Source: UMGS1601 sp964617585
GTDB taxonomy: Bacteria > Bacillota > Clostridia > Oscillospirales > Ruminococcaceae
Length of the DNA: 7,249 nucleotides
Assembly (NCBI GenBank): GCA_964617585.1
Contig: CAZTXS010000049.1
Coordinates: 1-7,249, forward strand
Direction: 5' to 3'
Part shown: positions 6,849 to 7,249 of the stretch, piece after piece
How the letters are laid out: every line of letters starts with the position of its first letter
Numbering within the stretch: the stretch's first letter is position 1
Position numbers and translations under genes: made by a program
The notes under the pieces: model-generated
The model's input: the letters and a program-made list of their open reading frames with translations, nothing else
Told to the model about the DNA's origin: nothing
Databases searched by the model: none

Positions 6849-7249
6849 ATGACTGAACAAAGAATTTTAACGGCAGATAATAACTATTCTGCATTGGACA
6901 ACTGCTTTTCCGAAAGCGGAGCAAAGAAAATTATGCTTGTTTGCGATTCTGCAATGCCGTTTTTGAAAATAAGCAGGTATTTTGATACTCTTGAGGAAAG
7001 ATTAAATATCGGTGTATTAAAGTTCTCCGATTTTAAGCCAAATCCTGATTACGAATCGGTAGCCGAGGGAGTAAAAATATTTAATGACAGCGGGTGCGAT
7101 TTAATTGTTGCTGTCGGCGGCGGCAGCGCTATTGACGTCGCAAAGTGCATTAAGCTTTATTCAAACATGGATTCTTCCGAAAATTATTTAAAGCAGAAAA
7201 TCGTACCTAATAATATTCCGTTTATTGCCGTTCCGACAACATCAGGAAC
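6849..7249 (+). CDS. Iron-dependent alcohol dehydrogenase, probable phosphonoacetaldehyde reductase (5' part)
   Basis: The frame is open from ATG 6849 to the window edge and gives the first 133 residues of a protein that is usually about 370-390 long. It is a group III (iron-containing) alcohol dehydrogenase. Seen: a Rossmann-like N-terminal strand (GAKKIMLVCDSA), FSDFKPNP, the NAD(P)-binding GGGSAIDVAK at residues 90-99, and PTTSG at 129-133, the start of the conserved PTTxGT block. The metal-binding His residues lie beyond the window. Known: relatives such as FomC and PhpC reduce phosphonoacetaldehyde to 2-hydroxyethylphosphonate, and such genes sit beside PEP mutase. The position 21 bp after the mutase gene, more than the sequence alone, supports that substrate. 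The start has only a weak AAAGAG site (6837-6842), but no better upstream start exists in the short gap. It could alternatively be a sugar-alcohol or glycerol-type dehydrogenase. Confidence 0.85.
   Translation, partial: MTEQRILTADNNYSALDNCFSESGAKKIMLVCDSAMPFLKISRYFDTLEERLNIGVLKFSDFKPNPDYESVAEGVKIFNDSGCDLIVAVGGGSAIDVAKCIKLYSNMDSSENYLKQKIVPNNIPFIAVPTTSG

Overview
The window reads as the middle of a surface-glycan (capsule or exopolysaccharide) operon from a low-to-moderate G+C anaerobic Firmicute, most likely a gut clostridium. This rests on a G+C content of roughly 40% by eye, strong AGGAG-type ribosome binding sites, the standard genetic code, and the protein families present (a GT4 glycosyltransferase, LicD, a Wzx-type flippase, and a clostridial-looking iron-dependent alcohol dehydrogenase). 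The genus cannot be named from sequence alone.

All seven genes lie on the + strand and are packed tightly, with gaps of about 4 to 22 bp or ATGA stop/start overlaps. No internal promoter or terminator is visible. In order they are: the 3' end of a membrane protein (to 200); a GT4 glycosyltransferase (223-1338); a LicD-family phosphotransferase (1343-2146); a Wzx/PST-type polysaccharide flippase with a GTG start (2162-3622); a cytoplasmic sulfatase/alkaline-phosphatase-superfamily protein without the canonical sulfatase motif (3619-4806); a three-domain protein fusing a LicC-like nucleotidyltransferase, an HxGH cytidylyltransferase-like domain and phosphoenolpyruvate mutase (4818-6827); and the 5' part of an iron-dependent alcohol dehydrogenase resembling phosphonoacetaldehyde reductase (6849 to the window edge).

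The most informative part is the last third. The exact PEP mutase signature EDKx5NS shows that this glycan operon makes a C-P bond. The HxGH-plus-mutase arrangement matches Fom1 of fosfomycin biosynthesis, whose N-terminal domain cytidylylates 2-hydroxyethylphosphonate (HEP), and the next gene looks like the reductase that makes HEP from phosphonoacetaldehyde. The simplest model is: PEP to phosphonopyruvate (mutase), to phosphonoacetaldehyde (by a decarboxylase not seen here), to HEP (reductase), to CMP-HEP (nucleotidyltransferase). LicD, or less certainly the sulfatase-like protein, would then transfer the phosphonoalkyl group to a sugar of the repeat unit before the flippase exports it. The mutase and flippase assignments are strong. 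The phosphonate identity (HEP rather than 2-aminoethylphosphonate) and the transferase assignment are inferences.
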